Positions 48,415-59,105 of a stretch of DNA of 64,000 bases are shown here, in pieces (the first letter of the stretch is position 1; the number at the start of each line of letters is the position of its first letter). Source of the stretch: Candidatus Roseilinea sp. (GTDB lineage Bacteria > Chloroflexota > Anaerolineae > J036 > Brachytrichaceae); assembly GCA_026003755.1 (NCBI GenBank), contig BPHV01000001.1, positions 1,214,393 to 1,278,392 of the forward strand, read 5' to 3'. The translations under genes and the position numbers were made by a program. A model generated the notes under the pieces. The model made no database searches. It saw only the letters and a program-made list of their open reading frames with translations, and was not told the DNA's origin.

Positions 48415-48957
48415 ATGGAGAACACAGCGGACAGATCGCAGCGCCCAGCAGAGCCGCAACCAGCGAGCGACGCCGGTTCCGCAATGGCCGGCGCGCCGTA
48501 TGCCATTCTCGTGCTGCACGGCCCCAACCTGAATTTGCTCGGCTTGCGCGAGCCGGATGTGTATGGCCGCGTCACGCTGGAGGACATCAACCGGCGCTTG
48601 CGCGAGCTGGCCGCGCAGCGCGGCGCTGCGCTGCGCATTGCACAGTCGAACCACGAGGGCGCCTTGATTGATGCCATCCACCACGCGCGCGCATGGGCGC
48701 ACGGCATCCTGATCAACCCCGGCGGCCTGACGCACACCAGCGTCGCCCTGCGCGATGCAATTAGCGCGATCGCCTTGCCGTGCGTCGAAGTGCATCTCTC
48801 GAACGTGCACAAACGCGAGCCTTTCCGCCACCGCTCGTTCATCTCGCCGGTCGCCGTCGGCGTGATCGCCGGCTTTGGCTGGCGCAGCTACACATTGGGC
48901 TTGACGGCATTGCTGGACATCCTGGCTGAGCAGTCGCACAATCGGACCGATGGATGA
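48415..48957 (+). CDS. aroQ: 3-dehydroquinate dehydratase, type II
   Basis: The 180-residue protein has [20 protein letters not shown] with the catalytic Tyr, [32 protein letters not shown] and [14 protein letters not shown], all typical of dodecameric type II dehydroquinase. The first 23 residues are a polar extension not usually found. An internal start at 48484 would remove it, but GAGG 5 nt before ATG 48415 favours the longer form. It completes the seven-step set in this operon. Confidence 0.93.
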   Translation: MENTADRSQRPAEPQPASDAGSAMAGAPYAILVLHGPNLNLLGLREPDVYGRVTLEDINRRLRELAAQRGAALRIAQSNHEGALIDAIHHARAWAHGILINPGGLTHTSVALRDAISAIALPCVEVHLSNVHKREPFRHRSFISPVAVGVIAGFGWRSYTLGLTALLDILAEQSHNRTDG

Positions 48958-49540
48958 AGCGGGGTTGATCCGCGCGGCGCAGCGCGGCGATGTGGCCGCG
49001 TTCAACCAACTGGTGCTGGCCTACCAGTCTCAGGTTTACAACGTCGCCTATCGCATCCTGGGCGAGCCGGCCGCAGCAGCCGACGCAGCACAGGAGGCGT
49101 TCCTCTCGGCGTTCACGCACATTAACGACTATCGCGGCGGTTCGTTCAAGGCCTGGCTGCTGCGCATCGTGACCAACGCCTGCTACGATGCGCTGCGCTA
49201 TGCGCAACGCCGGCCGACTGCTTCGCTCGATGCCCGCGACGACGCCGACGAGGGGCGCAGCCTGGCCGAGGTGTTGCCCGCCGACGACGAGGACCCCCTG
49301 CACGCCGCCGAGCGCAGCGACCTGCGCCGCTTCATCGGGCGCGCCGCGTTGCAACTGCCGCCCGACCAGCGCATCACGTTTGTGCTGTCCGACGTGCAAG
49401 GCTTGAGCTATGAAGAAATTGCTGAGGTGATGCAGGTGTCGCTCGGCACGGTGAAGAGCCGGCTGAGCCGGGCGCGCGCCAAGCTGCGCGATGCCCTGCT
49501 GGCCCATGCGGAACTGCTGCCCGACGAGTTCCGTCAGTAA
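48950..49540 (+). CDS. ECF-type RNA polymerase sigma factor
   Basis: The 196-residue protein has region 2 ([20 protein letters not shown], then [20 protein letters not shown]) and region 4 ([21 protein letters not shown], as a helix-turn-helix) without region 3, the ECF/sigma-E layout. It overlaps the end of aroQ by 8 bp, so it is translated with the shikimate genes. The next gene overlaps its stop (TAATG). Its target promoters are unknown. Confidence 0.93.
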   Translation: MDEAGLIRAAQRGDVAAFNQLVLAYQSQVYNVAYRILGEPAAAADAAQEAFLSAFTHINDYRGGSFKAWLLRIVTNACYDALRYAQRRPTASLDARDDADEGRSLAEVLPADDEDPLHAAERSDLRRFIGRAALQLPPDQRITFVLSDVQGLSYEEIAEVMQVSLGTVKSRLSRARAKLRDALLAHAELLPDEFRQ

Positions 49541-49551
49541 TGGGAAGGACG

Positions 49552-50208
49552 ATGACCGAAGACGAGCTGATCTCCGCTTACGTGGATGGCCGACTGAGCG
49601 AGGCCGAGCGCGCCGCGCTCGACGCGCGGATGGCGCAGGACGCAACGCTACGGCGCCGCGTCGCCGCGACGCATCTGCTCGTCCGCGAATCGCGCGCGCT
49701 GCCGGCGCTGCAACCACCGCGCAACTTCATCTTGCCGCTCGACGCCGGCCGAAAGACGGCTGTGCCCCAGCGGCGACGGTCCTCGTTCTCCCCGTGGCTC
49801 TTGCGGCTGGGTTCGCTGGCGGCGACGGCGCTGTTCGCCGCGCTGGTGGCGTCCGAGCTGGCGCGCCCTACCCCCTTCACCGCAACGCCTGCCGTCGCCC
49901 CGGCGGCTGCGCCCGCTCTGGAGATGCCAACGCAACGCGAGTTGACGACGCCCGCCGAACCGGCAGCCGAGATGGCGCCGGCGGCGCAGCCGATGCAGAG
50001 CGAAGCTGCGCCGGCTGCCCCGATTCAAGCCGCTGCTGCGCCCGAGGCTAAAGCTGAATCGGCAGACGCGGCGACAGCGGCCGTCGTTGCGCCCGAGCCT
50101 GCGCCTGCGCCGTCGGCCGCCGGGCCGATCACGCCAACGCGCCTGTTGGCTGCGATTGCGCTGCTTGCCGCTATCGCCCTGGGCCTGCTGGGCTGGGTGA
50201 GGCGGTGA
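49552..50208 (+). CDS. Probable membrane anti-sigma factor
   Basis: The 218-residue protein begins MTEDELISAYVDGRLSEAER, like the cytoplasmic helix of zf-HC2/RsgI-type anti-sigma factors: E-L-I-S-A-Y-V-D-G-R-L. The HxxxCxxC zinc motif is missing. Hydrophobic segments occur near residues 82-103 and 196-214, with an Ala/Pro/Glu-rich stretch between them that is probably outside the cell. A start 4 codons earlier (49540) overlaps the sigma stop codon. Position and shape point to control of the sigma factor, but sequence similarity is slight. Confidence 0.7.
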   Translation: MTEDELISAYVDGRLSEAERAALDARMAQDATLRRRVAATHLLVRESRALPALQPPRNFILPLDAGRKTAVPQRRRSSFSPWLLRLGSLAATALFAALVASELARPTPFTATPAVAPAAAPALEMPTQRELTTPAEPAAEMAPAAQPMQSEAAPAAPIQAAAAPEAKAESADAATAAVVAPEPAPAPSAAGPITPTRLLAAIALLAAIALGLLGWVRR

Positions 50209-50224
50209 GACCGCGTCCGGCCCC

Positions 50225-50251
50225 TTGTGCGCGTGCGAGCGCTTCTATAAT
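50225..50251 (+). promoter_or_regulatory. Promoter candidate of the aminotransferase gene
   Basis: A perfect TATAAT (50246-50251) lies in the gap after the anti-sigma gene, with TTGTGC (50225-50230) as a weak -35 at 15 bp. It suggests independent transcription. An ATG stands 10 nt after the -10 (50262), but the family start is at 50316. Confidence 0.55.
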
Positions 50252-50315
50252 CCGCTGGTCAATGACGGGTCGAGCCGCTTTGAGCGATTCGACCGGCAAG
50301 CATCCAGGTTTCATC

Positions 50316-51476
<1,161 letters not shown>

Positions 51477-51810
51477 CGCGACGCTCAACCGTCCCCGACG
51501 ATACGCTCAGCCGGCACGCACCCTCACACCGCCCACAGCGTGGCGATGCCCAGTCGCCGGATGAGCCGCGCGACTCCTCCTCCCTTAGCTCAAAGACTTC
51601 ACCGCGTTGCCGCGGATGAGCCCAGCGCTTTGCGATGTGCCGGCGCTGACGTGCGCCAGATGACCGCGCGCCGAACCGGATGTATCATCGCCTCTAAGCC
51701 GGTCACGTGGACAAGATGAACGCGAGGTTGTGGCATAGCCTGGGTGGTCGTCTGCAACGCGCATCGCTCGCTGAGCGTGCGCTGCGCAAGGTTTTCAACT
51801 GAGCAACTCT
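51477..51810. other. 334-bp spacer before the pyrophosphatase gene with a possible 28-codon ORF
   Basis: No family gene is seen. TATCAT (51683-51688) is a possible -10. After it, ATG 51716 opens a 28-codon frame ending TGA at 51802 (MNARLWHSLGGRLQRASLAE and on), 8 bp before the next start. Its basic composition is not distinctive. It may be chance or a short upstream ORF. Confidence 0.3.
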
Positions 51811-53181
51811 ATGACAAAAGCGCCGACGAACGGTCAAGGCGCAATGCTTGAGATGCGCCAAACGATCTACGTGGTGGGTCACAAAAACCCCGACACGGAC
51901 GCTGTCGCATCGGCCATTGGCTACGCCTGGCTGCTGCGCGAGCGCGACGGGATGGAGACAGTGGCCACGCGCGCCGGATCGGTAAACGCGCAGACTCGAT
52001 TCGCGCTGGATCACTTCGGCGCGCCGCCGCCGATGCTGCTGGAAGATGCGTCGCCGCGCTTCGAGGCGATCGTCAATCGAATTGACCCGCTCACGCCGGA
52101 TACGCCGCTCTCGGCAGCCTGGCAGCTCTCGGCCAAGACGCACCGCGCCGCGCCGATCGTCGAAGCGGACGGCACGCCGGTCGGCCTGGTCACCGGCCAG
52201 TCGGTGTTTGGCTACTTATCGCAGCGGCTGGATATGACCTACGCCGTATTCGGCAAGCTGATCGCCATCCCCTGCGGCGAGGCATGCGATACCGACGTGC
52301 CGAAGTTCGCACTGACCGATCGTATCAGCGACCACCGCGAGCGGGTGATGCGCACCCAGCGCGATGACTTCTGGGTGGTGGACAGCAACGGCAAATACGC
52401 CGGCATCTGTACGCGCGCCGACATGCTGCACCCGCCGCGCATCAAGCTGGTGCTGGTGGATCACAACGAGCCGGGGCAAGCGGTGAACGGCCTGGCCGAG
52501 GCCGAGCTGGTGGAGGTGCTCGACCATCATCGCCTGGGCACGATCAACACGAACACGCCGATCGCCTTTCACGTGGATGTCGTCGGCTCGTGCTCGACGT
52601 TGGTCGCCGAGCGCGCCCAGGCTGCGCGGCTGACGCCGCCGCAGGAAGTGGCCGGCATGCTGTTGTCGGGGCTGCTCAGCGATACGCTGGCCTTCAAGTC
52701 GCCCACCACCACCCCGCGCGACTGCAATGCAGCGATCTGGCTAGCCAAGCACGCCTTCGGCGCAGAGGACGCCGAAGGCAAGATGCGCAAGTTCGCCGAA
52801 GCCCTGTTGCAAGCCGGCGCGGATGTGAGCGGCCGCTCGGCGCAAGATATGGTGCAGGCCGACCTCAAGCTCTTCGAGTCCGGCTCGGTCAAGTTCGGCG
52901 TGGCTCAGGTCGAAGTGACGAGCTTCAACGCGATCCTGCCACGCATGGACGAGATTCGCGCCGCGCTGAAAGCGTTGCAAGAGCAGCGCGGCCTGAACTT
53001 CGTCGCGCTGATGATCACCGACATCGTCGAGAACAACAGCTTGCTGGCCGGCGTGGGCGAGGCGCGCTTCTTCGAGCGCCTGCCGTTCTCGCGCAAGGCA
53101 GACGGCGTGTGGGACATGCCCGGCGTGGTCTCGCGCAAGAAGCAGTTGCTGCCCACGTTGCTCGGCATGCTCCAGGGCTGA
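51811..53181 (+). CDS. ppaC: Manganese-dependent inorganic pyrophosphatase with CBS domains (family II)
   Basis: The 456-residue enzyme hydrolyses PPi to phosphate. The DHH part begins YVVGHKNPDTDAVASAIGYA and continues after an insertion with LVLVDHNEPGQ, VEVLDHHRLG and LLSDTLAFKSPTTTPRD; SRKKQLLPTL near the end is the substrate-binding DHHA2 loop. Residues of about 78-210 hold two CBS motifs (HRAAPIVEADGTPVGLVTGQ and DDFWVVDSNGKYAGICTRA). CBS-PPases are inhibited by AMP/ADP and activated by ATP. The DRTGG domain of some relatives is absent. ATG 51844 is an alternative start. Confidence 0.93.
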   Translation: MTKAPTNGQGAMLEMRQTIYVVGHKNPDTDAVASAIGYAWLLRERDGMETVATRAGSVNAQTRFALDHFGAPPPMLLEDASPRFEAIVNRIDPLTPDTPLSAAWQLSAKTHRAAPIVEADGTPVGLVTGQSVFGYLSQRLDMTYAVFGKLIAIPCGEACDTDVPKFALTDRISDHRERVMRTQRDDFWVVDSNGKYAGICTRADMLHPPRIKLVLVDHNEPGQAVNGLAEAELVEVLDHHRLGTINTNTPIAFHVDVVGSCSTLVAERAQAARLTPPQEVAGMLLSGLLSDTLAFKSPTTTPRDCNAAIWLAKHAFGAEDAEGKMRKFAEALLQAGADVSGRSAQDMVQADLKLFESGSVKFGVAQVEVTSFNAILPRMDEIRAALKALQEQRGLNFVALMITDIVENNSLLAGVGEARFFERLPFSRKADGVWDMPGVVSRKKQLLPTLLGMLQG

Positions 53182-53195
53182 TTCCGCCGCCCGCT

Positions 53196-55034
53196 TCACC
53201 CCAGCCGGCCAAACTCTTTCTCGATCTGCTTGAGGCCGACATAGATCATGGTCGGGCGACCGTGCGGGCAGGTACGCGGCGATTCGCACGCCTCCAGGTC
53301 GCGCACCAGCGCCTGCATTTCGGCGAACGAGAGCACGCGCCCAGCCTTGACCGCCATGCGCTTGCACACGCGGCGCAACACGCGCGCCTCCAGGTCTTTG
53401 CGCAGCGCGGCGTCCCCCATCTCCAGGTCGGCCACGATCTCGCGCAGCGCCGTAGCGATGTCGTCCTGAACCATCAACGCCGGCACGGCGCGCACCAGGA
53501 AGGTATTGCCGCCGAACGGCGCAATGTCGAAGCCGAGGTCGTGTAACATGTCGAGCTGCTCTTCCAGCAGATGGACGCTCTCAGCAGGGAGGGTCACCGG
53601 CACGGGGTCGAGCAGATGCTGCGACGGCAGCGCGCCGAGTTCGTGCTGCGCCAACAGTCGCTCCCACAGCACGCGCTCGTGGGCGGCGTGCTGGTCTATC
53701 AGATACAAGCCCTCCGGCCCCTCGGCCAGGATGTAGCTTTCGGCGAGCTGGCCGAGGATGCGGAGCGCCGGCAAGTTCTGCGTTCTAGGCGGCGAAGGTT
53801 GGGGCAAGGGCGCGCTCGAAGCGGCAGCGCCGGTGACAGGCACGTCGCCGCCAAGCGCGCCGGCTTGCCGAGCGATGCCGACACGCTCCCACGCCTCGCT
53901 GCCGGTCAGCGGTGGTTGGGCCGTGGGCTTGACGATGCTCGGCGTCGCGTCGGTGGCGACGAGAGCGGCAGCGCCTGACTCCTGACGGTCATTCGGCCAC
54001 TGGCTCAGCAGCGATGGCGGCGCCGGCGGCGTGATGTTGTCCAGCAAGGCGCGTCGCACGGCGCGCTGCACCGCGCTGAAAACGGCGTCGGCATCGCGGA
54101 AGCGCACTTCGGCTTTCGCCGGATGCACGTTCACGTCCACCTCCGCAGGCGGCACGCGCACCATGATGACGGCTACCGGGTAGCGTCCCGTCATCAGCAG
54201 CGTGTGATAGGCTTGGACAACAGCGTAGCTCAGCTTGGCGTCTTGAACTGGCCGGCCGTTCACGAACAGCGTGATCTTGCTCCGGTTGGCATGATCGAGC
54301 GTGGGCAGCGACGCATAGCCGCACACCTGGATCAACGAGTCGGGCGACTCCGGCGTCGCCGCGCCGACCTCGACCATCTGCGCCGCCGCATCCGCCCCAT
54401 AAACGTCCACCAACACGTCGCGCAGGCGTCCGGTGCCGAGGGATTGAAAGCTCACCCGGCCGTCGTGCGCCAGCGTGAAGCGAATGTGCGGGTAAGCCAA
54501 CGCATAGCGCGTGACTATGCCATCTATATGCCCCCGCTCGGTCTGCGTGGATTTGAGGAACTTCAAGCGCGCCGGAACGCGCACGAACAAGTGCTCCACC
54601 GTCATGGTAGTGCCGGGTGTGCGGCCGATGCGTTCCTGGGCGATCAGCCGCCCGCCATCGAAACGCAGCAGCGTCCCGCTGGCCTCATCGGCGTGGCGGG
54701 TGATACATGTCACCTGACTCACCGAGGCAATGCTGGCCAGCGCCTCGCCGCGGAAGCCCAGCGTGTGGATCGCGGCCAAGTCGTCGGCGCTGGCGAGCTT
54801 GCTGGTGGCGTGGTGCGCGAAGGCCAGAGCCGCTTCGGCGGCTGGGATGCCGCTGCCGTTGTCGGTGACGCGGATGAGCCGTTTGCCGCCCTCGGCGCAC
54901 TCGATGCGGATGTCGGTTGCGCCAGCGTCAATGGCGTTCTCGACCAGCTCTTTGACCACCGATGCGGGGCGTTCCACGACTTCGCCGGCAGCGATGCGGG
55001 CGACCAAATCATCGGGCAGGATGTGAATGGGCAT
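53196..55034 (-). CDS. mutL: DNA mismatch repair protein MutL with endonuclease motif
   Basis: The 612-residue protein has the GHKL ATPase core: IAAGEVVERPASVVKELVEN, RVTDNGSGIP and TLGFRGEALASIASVS. The C-terminal domain has DQHAAHERVLWE, matching DQHA(X)2E(X)4E of the MutL nicking endonuclease, and CPHGRPTMIYVGLKQIEKEF. It therefore probably nicks DNA itself, as in bacteria lacking MutH. It is convergent with the pyrophosphatase gene (14-bp gap) and lies 89 bp from recJ. Confidence 0.95.
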   Translation of the reverse strand: MPIHILPDDLVARIAAGEVVERPASVVKELVENAIDAGATDIRIECAEGGKRLIRVTDNGSGIPAAEAALAFAHHATSKLASADDLAAIHTLGFRGEALASIASVSQVTCITRHADEASGTLLRFDGGRLIAQERIGRTPGTTMTVEHLFVRVPARLKFLKSTQTERGHIDGIVTRYALAYPHIRFTLAHDGRVSFQSLGTGRLRDVLVDVYGADAAAQMVEVGAATPESPDSLIQVCGYASLPTLDHANRSKITLFVNGRPVQDAKLSYAVVQAYHTLLMTGRYPVAVIMVRVPPAEVDVNVHPAKAEVRFRDADAVFSAVQRAVRRALLDNITPPAPPSLLSQWPNDRQESGAAALVATDATPSIVKPTAQPPLTGSEAWERVGIARQAGALGGDVPVTGAAASSAPLPQPSPPRTQNLPALRILGQLAESYILAEGPEGLYLIDQHAAHERVLWERLLAQHELGALPSQHLLDPVPVTLPAESVHLLEEQLDMLHDLGFDIAPFGGNTFLVRAVPALMVQDDIATALREIVADLEMGDAALRKDLEARVLRRVCKRMAVKAGRVLSFAEMQALVRDLEACESPRTCPHGRPTMIYVGLKQIEKEFGRLG

Positions 55035-55123
55035 ACCAGCTCAACAGCGCGCATGCGCCCAGAGCGCACATTCTAATTCCGCGGCCTACTCGGTTGGGTC
55101 TCACCTGCACACGCACTGCCCGA

Positions 55124-56869
55124 TCAAGTCGTAGTCGCTGCGCGAAAGTCCAGCACCTCCAGTTGCAAGCGCGACTCGCCGTTCCATTCGTTCACGTCGA
55201 GCTGGCAGGCCAGGTCCACTTGCGCGCCGGCAGCCAGCTCGCGTATCCGGTCGCCCATGCGCCAGGCGATGGCGTCCCAGGTGACGCGCCGCGCGTCGGT
55301 TACGCGCAGTTGGAGGTGTGGCGGCGCATCATTCTCCGCCTTGCCGACGCGGCGCAGGTCGCTCACCACCACGCGGCGCACCACAAAGGTTGGCTTGGGG
55401 TTGCCCTGGCCGTGCGGCTCGAGCAACTGTAACTCGGCCAGCGCACGAGGGTTTACCTCGACCAAATTCAACTCGGCGTCGGCTGGGATGGTGCGCACCC
55501 ACCCGCCGGCCGGTTGATGTTGGCGCGCGATCGTGCTCAGCCGCTGCCGCAGCGGATCCAGGGCATCGGTGCGCGCAGTAAAGCCGGCGGCCGCTTCGTG
55601 GCCGCCATACTTGAGGAGCAGGTCGGCGCACCGGTCGAGCGCAGCGGTGATGTCGAACCCGTTGACGCTGCGGCATGAGCCGCGCGATTCGTCGCCGTTG
55701 ACGCTCACCACGATGGCCGGACGGTGATACTTCTCGAGCAGACGCGCGGCCGCCAGCCCAATGACGCCCGCGTGATACTCCGGCGAGGCGGCGAACAGCA
55801 GCGGCGGCGCAGGAGCGTCGTCGCCGCTGCGCGCGTGCGCCTCCATCACCTGGCGCTCCGCGCTTTCGGCCACGGCTGCCGTCACGCTCTGGCGCTCATT
55901 GTTCTGCCGGTTCAATGCTCCGGCCAGTTCGGCGGCTCGCGCGGGGTCATCGCACATGAGCAAGTCGTAGGCCGCCTGTGCGTGCTCCAAGCGACCGGCG
56001 GCGTTCAAGCGCGGCCCGAGGGCGAAGCCGATCCGGCCTGCGTTCACCGATCCTGGCTTGAGGCCGGCGGCCTGAATGAGCGCCTGCACACCGATGCGCG
56101 GCCATCGGTTTATGCGCTCCAGCCCAGCCCGGACGAGCGCGCGATTCTCCCCAACCAGCGGCACGACATCGGCGACGGTGCCGAGCGCTACTAGGTCAAG
56201 CAGAGACGCCTCGCTGATGTTGTCCCGAGACCGGCCGGCGTCGCGCGCCTGGCGCAGCAAACACTGCGCCAGGCGGAACGCCACGCCCACGCCGGCCAGC
56301 TGCTTAAAGCCGTAGGCGCAATCCTGGCGCTTGGGATCCACGACGGCGTAAGCGTCGGGGATGGCGCCGCCTTCCAGCTCGTGATGGTCGGTGATGATGA
56401 GGTCAAGGCCGATTGCGCGCGCGTGTTGCGCTTCGGCATGAGCGCGCGCGCCGCAGTCCACCGTCACCACCAGGCTCACGCCCTGCGCGCGCAGCCGATC
56501 CAGCGCTTGCGCGTTCAAACCATAGCCCTCCTCGAAGCGATCGGGGATGTACACGTGTGCCTGCGCACCGAGGGAGGTCAGCGTGCGGACCAGCAATGCG
56601 CCGGCCGTTACGCCGTCGCAGTCGTAATCGGCATAGACCGCGATGGACTCGCCGTTGGCAATCGCCGCCAGGATGCGCTCGACCGCGCGCGGCATGTCCT
56701 GTAACCCGAACGGATTGACCGGCGCATACTCGCCGAGCAGAAAGGCGCGCGCGACAGCCGGATCGGTCAGGCCGCGCGCGTAGAGCACTTGCGCCGTCAG
56801 CGGGTGTAAATCACTCAACGCAGCAAAATATGACTCGGGCGCGCGCGGGGCGATCTTCCATTCGGTCAT
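55124..56869 (-). CDS. recJ: Single-stranded-DNA-specific 5'-3' exonuclease RecJ
   Basis: The 581-residue protein has the DHH-family motifs YADYDCDGVTAGALL, VVTVDCGARAHAEA, LIITDHHELEGGAIPDAYAV and, in DHHA1, KYGGHEAAAGF. The C-terminal OB domain follows from about residue 460. Cys in DYDCDG replaces the usual Val. RecJ degrades the nicked strand in mismatch repair, which suits its position upstream of mutL. GTG 56875 would add two residues. It is divergent from the methyltransferase gene across 56 bp. Confidence 0.93.
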   Translation of the reverse strand: MTEWKIAPRAPESYFAALSDLHPLTAQVLYARGLTDPAVARAFLLGEYAPVNPFGLQDMPRAVERILAAIANGESIAVYADYDCDGVTAGALLVRTLTSLGAQAHVYIPDRFEEGYGLNAQALDRLRAQGVSLVVTVDCGARAHAEAQHARAIGLDLIITDHHELEGGAIPDAYAVVDPKRQDCAYGFKQLAGVGVAFRLAQCLLRQARDAGRSRDNISEASLLDLVALGTVADVVPLVGENRALVRAGLERINRWPRIGVQALIQAAGLKPGSVNAGRIGFALGPRLNAAGRLEHAQAAYDLLMCDDPARAAELAGALNRQNNERQSVTAAVAESAERQVMEAHARSGDDAPAPPLLFAASPEYHAGVIGLAAARLLEKYHRPAIVVSVNGDESRGSCRSVNGFDITAALDRCADLLLKYGGHEAAAGFTARTDALDPLRQRLSTIARQHQPAGGWVRTIPADAELNLVEVNPRALAELQLLEPHGQGNPKPTFVVRRVVVSDLRRVGKAENDAPPHLQLRVTDARRVTWDAIAWRMGDRIRELAAGAQVDLACQLDVNEWNGESRLQLEVLDFRAATTT

Positions 56870-56925
56870 AGCCACAGCGAAACCAGATATACGACGGGAT
56901 TTACAATGCGCAAGCTAAATGCGCT

Positions 56926-57621
56926 ATGCCAATCTGGGCTTATTTTCTCATCGGCGCGGCGCTGGCCGGCTTGATCGGCTTGGCGCTGTATTGGCAGCTC
57001 GTCGTCGCCGAGGGCGCATATCTGGGCCCGCGTGTCGTCGCGTTGCTCTACGACCGGTTCGCGCCCCACTACGACCGCGTCAAGCAGTTCGACAAGGCCG
57101 GCGACGCGCTGATGCTGGCGGCGCCGATCTTAAAACATTTGACGGCGTCGGCGGTGTCGCATGCGGTCGTGCTGGACGTGGCGACGGGCACCGGCCGGCT
57201 GCCCGATGCGCTGCTTGCGCAGCGCTGCTTTCGCGGGCGCATTGTCGCGCTGGATCTCTCCAAGCGCATGCTCGACCGGGCGCAGGCGAAGCTGGCCGCG
57301 TATGGCGATCGCGTGGCTTTCCTGCGGCGCGATGCGCAGCGCCTGCCGTTCGACGCCGACGCGTTCGACGTGGTGACTTGCCTGGAGGCGTTAGAGTTCA
57401 TGCGCGATCAGCGCGCTGCCATACGCGAGATGTGGCGCGTGCTCAAACCGGGTGGCCTGCTGCTGGTGAGCAATCGCATCGGCCCCGATGCGTGGAAGCT
57501 GCCCGGCCGCACCTTGCCGACGGCGGCATTCGTCGTCCGGCTGCGCGCGCTGGGCTTTCAAGATGTGCGGAGTCGCCCCTGGTTAGTGGATTACGATTTA
57601 GTGACCGGCATCAAACCGTGA
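56926..57621 (+). CDS. Membrane-anchored class I SAM methyltransferase
   Basis: The 231-residue protein has one N-terminal transmembrane helix (about 3-25). The UbiE/Methyltransf_11 domain reads VVLDVATGTGRLPDALL (SAM motif I), IVALDLSKRMLDRAQ, LPFDADAFDVVTCLEALEFM and LKPGGLLLVSNRIG. An adjacent YDRFAPHYDRVKQFD resembles UbiE/menG starts. A lipid or quinone acceptor is possible. TACAAT at 56902-56907 is a likely -10. The substrate is unknown. Confidence 0.82.
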   Translation: MPIWAYFLIGAALAGLIGLALYWQLVVAEGAYLGPRVVALLYDRFAPHYDRVKQFDKAGDALMLAAPILKHLTASAVSHAVVLDVATGTGRLPDALLAQRCFRGRIVALDLSKRMLDRAQAKLAAYGDRVAFLRRDAQRLPFDADAFDVVTCLEALEFMRDQRAAIREMWRVLKPGGLLLVSNRIGPDAWKLPGRTLPTAAFVVRLRALGFQDVRSRPWLVDYDLVTGIKP

Positions 57622-57658
57622 GAAAAGCTGCGGCGCAGATGACTGCGCCTTGGAGAAA

Positions 57659-59029
57659 ATGCATATCATGCTCAATCGAGTTTTGGATTACGCCCGCGCG
57701 CACCGCGATGAGTACCTCAAAGACCTGCTGGAGTACCTCGCCATTCCCAGCGTGAGCGCGCAACCCGACCGCGCCCGCGATGTGAAGATGGCCGCATTGT
57801 GGCTGTCGGGGCATCTGCACGAAGCCGGCCTGCGCGCCGAAGTGATGCCGACCGCCGGCCATCCTGTGGTGTATGCGGAGTGGTCTGGTCCCCACCATCA
57901 TCGCCCCACGGTGCTGATCTACGGCCACTACGACGTGCAACCCGCTGAACCGTTCGAGTTGTGGCACAGCGAGCCGTTCAGGCCAGCGGTTCGCGATGGC
58001 TACATCTATGCGCGCGGCGCGAGCGACAACAAGGGCCAGCACCTCGCACATGTGAAGGCCGTCGTCTCGTATCTGCGGGCCGAGGGCACGTTGCCGGTCA
58101 ACGTCAAGTTCCTGATCGAGGGCGAAGAAGAGATCGGCAGCCCGAACCTCAGCGCATTTATCGCAGCGCACCGCGATCTGCTGGCGTGCGATTGTGTGAT
58201 GATCAGCGACGGCGCGCTGTTCGACCTCACCCAACCCGTGCTGACCTACGGGCTGCGCGGTCTGGTGGGGTTCGAGGTTCACGTGCGCTGTCTGGAGCGC
58301 GACGTGCACTCTGGGCACTACGGCGGCAATGTGCAGAACCCCGCTTTTGCGCTGGCCCAAATCCTGGCCTCGCTCAAGGACGCGCAGGGGCGCGTGACCG
58401 TGCCCGGCTTCTACGACGACGTGCGCGTGTTGAGTGCTGAGGAACGCGCGGCGCTTGCGCGCATCCCCTACAGCGATGCCGACGTGATGCGCGAGACCGG
58501 CGCATCTACGGCCTTCGGCGAGCCGGAGTTCACGGTCAACGAGCGCAAGGGCGCGCGCCCCACGCTGGAGGTCAACGGCATGTGGAGCGGCTACACCGGC
58601 CCCGGCAGCAAGACCATCATCCCGGCGACGGCGCATGCCAAGATCACGTGCCGGTTGGTCCCGAACCAAGACCCAGAGAAGGTCATCCGGCGGGTGCAAG
58701 ACGCCATCCGCGCGGCGACGCCGGCCGGGGCCGAGGTCACGTTCAGCGACGCGCGGGGGACGCCGGCTTCGCTGGTGTCGCTCGATGCGCCGCAGATTCA
58801 AGCGGCCGCGCGCGCCGCAGCAGCCACCTACGGCAGCTCCCCTTTCTATGAGCTGGAGGGCGGCTCAATCCCCGTGGTGCACGACTTTCAGACGTTACTC
58901 GGCAAACCCATCGCGCTGCTGGGGTTTGGCCTGCCGGACGACAACATTCACGCGCCCGACGAGCGTTTCGCCGTCGCGTGTTACGAAAAGGGCATCGAAG
59001 CGAGCATTCGCTTCATCGCAGAACTGTAG
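57659..59029 (+). CDS. M20-family dipeptidase/carboxypeptidase
   Basis: The 456-residue metallopeptidase shows VLIYGHYDVQPAEPFELWHS, YARGASDNKGQ, FLIEGEEEIGSPNL, DGALFDLTQPVLTYGLRG and a final HAPDERFAV, which give the two-zinc site and the catalytic Asp and Glu. The lid domain is about residues 205-330. It resembles beta-Ala-His dipeptidase-like M20 proteins. The start ATG follows GGAG by 4-5 nt. It faces a peptide importer operon, so use of imported peptides is plausible. Confidence 0.9.
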   Translation: MHIMLNRVLDYARAHRDEYLKDLLEYLAIPSVSAQPDRARDVKMAALWLSGHLHEAGLRAEVMPTAGHPVVYAEWSGPHHHRPTVLIYGHYDVQPAEPFELWHSEPFRPAVRDGYIYARGASDNKGQHLAHVKAVVSYLRAEGTLPVNVKFLIEGEEEIGSPNLSAFIAAHRDLLACDCVMISDGALFDLTQPVLTYGLRGLVGFEVHVRCLERDVHSGHYGGNVQNPAFALAQILASLKDAQGRVTVPGFYDDVRVLSAEERAALARIPYSDADVMRETGASTAFGEPEFTVNERKGARPTLEVNGMWSGYTGPGSKTIIPATAHAKITCRLVPNQDPEKVIRRVQDAIRAATPAGAEVTFSDARGTPASLVSLDAPQIQAAARAAAATYGSSPFYELEGGSIPVVHDFQTLLGKPIALLGFGLPDDNIHAPDERFAVACYEKGIEASIRFIAEL

Positions 59030-59057
59030 CAGCGATCCCGTCTCTCGGCTCACTTGA

Positions 59058-59086
59058 GGTGGACGCAGGCAATGCCTTCGTCCACC
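59058..59086. terminator. Hairpin repeat at the convergent junction of the M20 gene and oppF
   Basis: GGTGGACG (59058-59065) pairs with CGTCCACC (59079-59086); inside, AGGC pairs with GCCT around AAT. It matches the element at 33264-33294 with compensating changes. It lies between the two convergent genes and can act in both directions. Confidence 0.6.
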
Positions 59087-59105
59087 CGGTGCGAGTGTTT
59101 GGGCG

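Noticed and set aside
59050-59105. The last 56 bp of the uncorrected OppF frame as real coding sequence
   Set aside because: It covers the hairpin repeat and follows the frameshift; the family C terminus ends at 59106 in the other frame.
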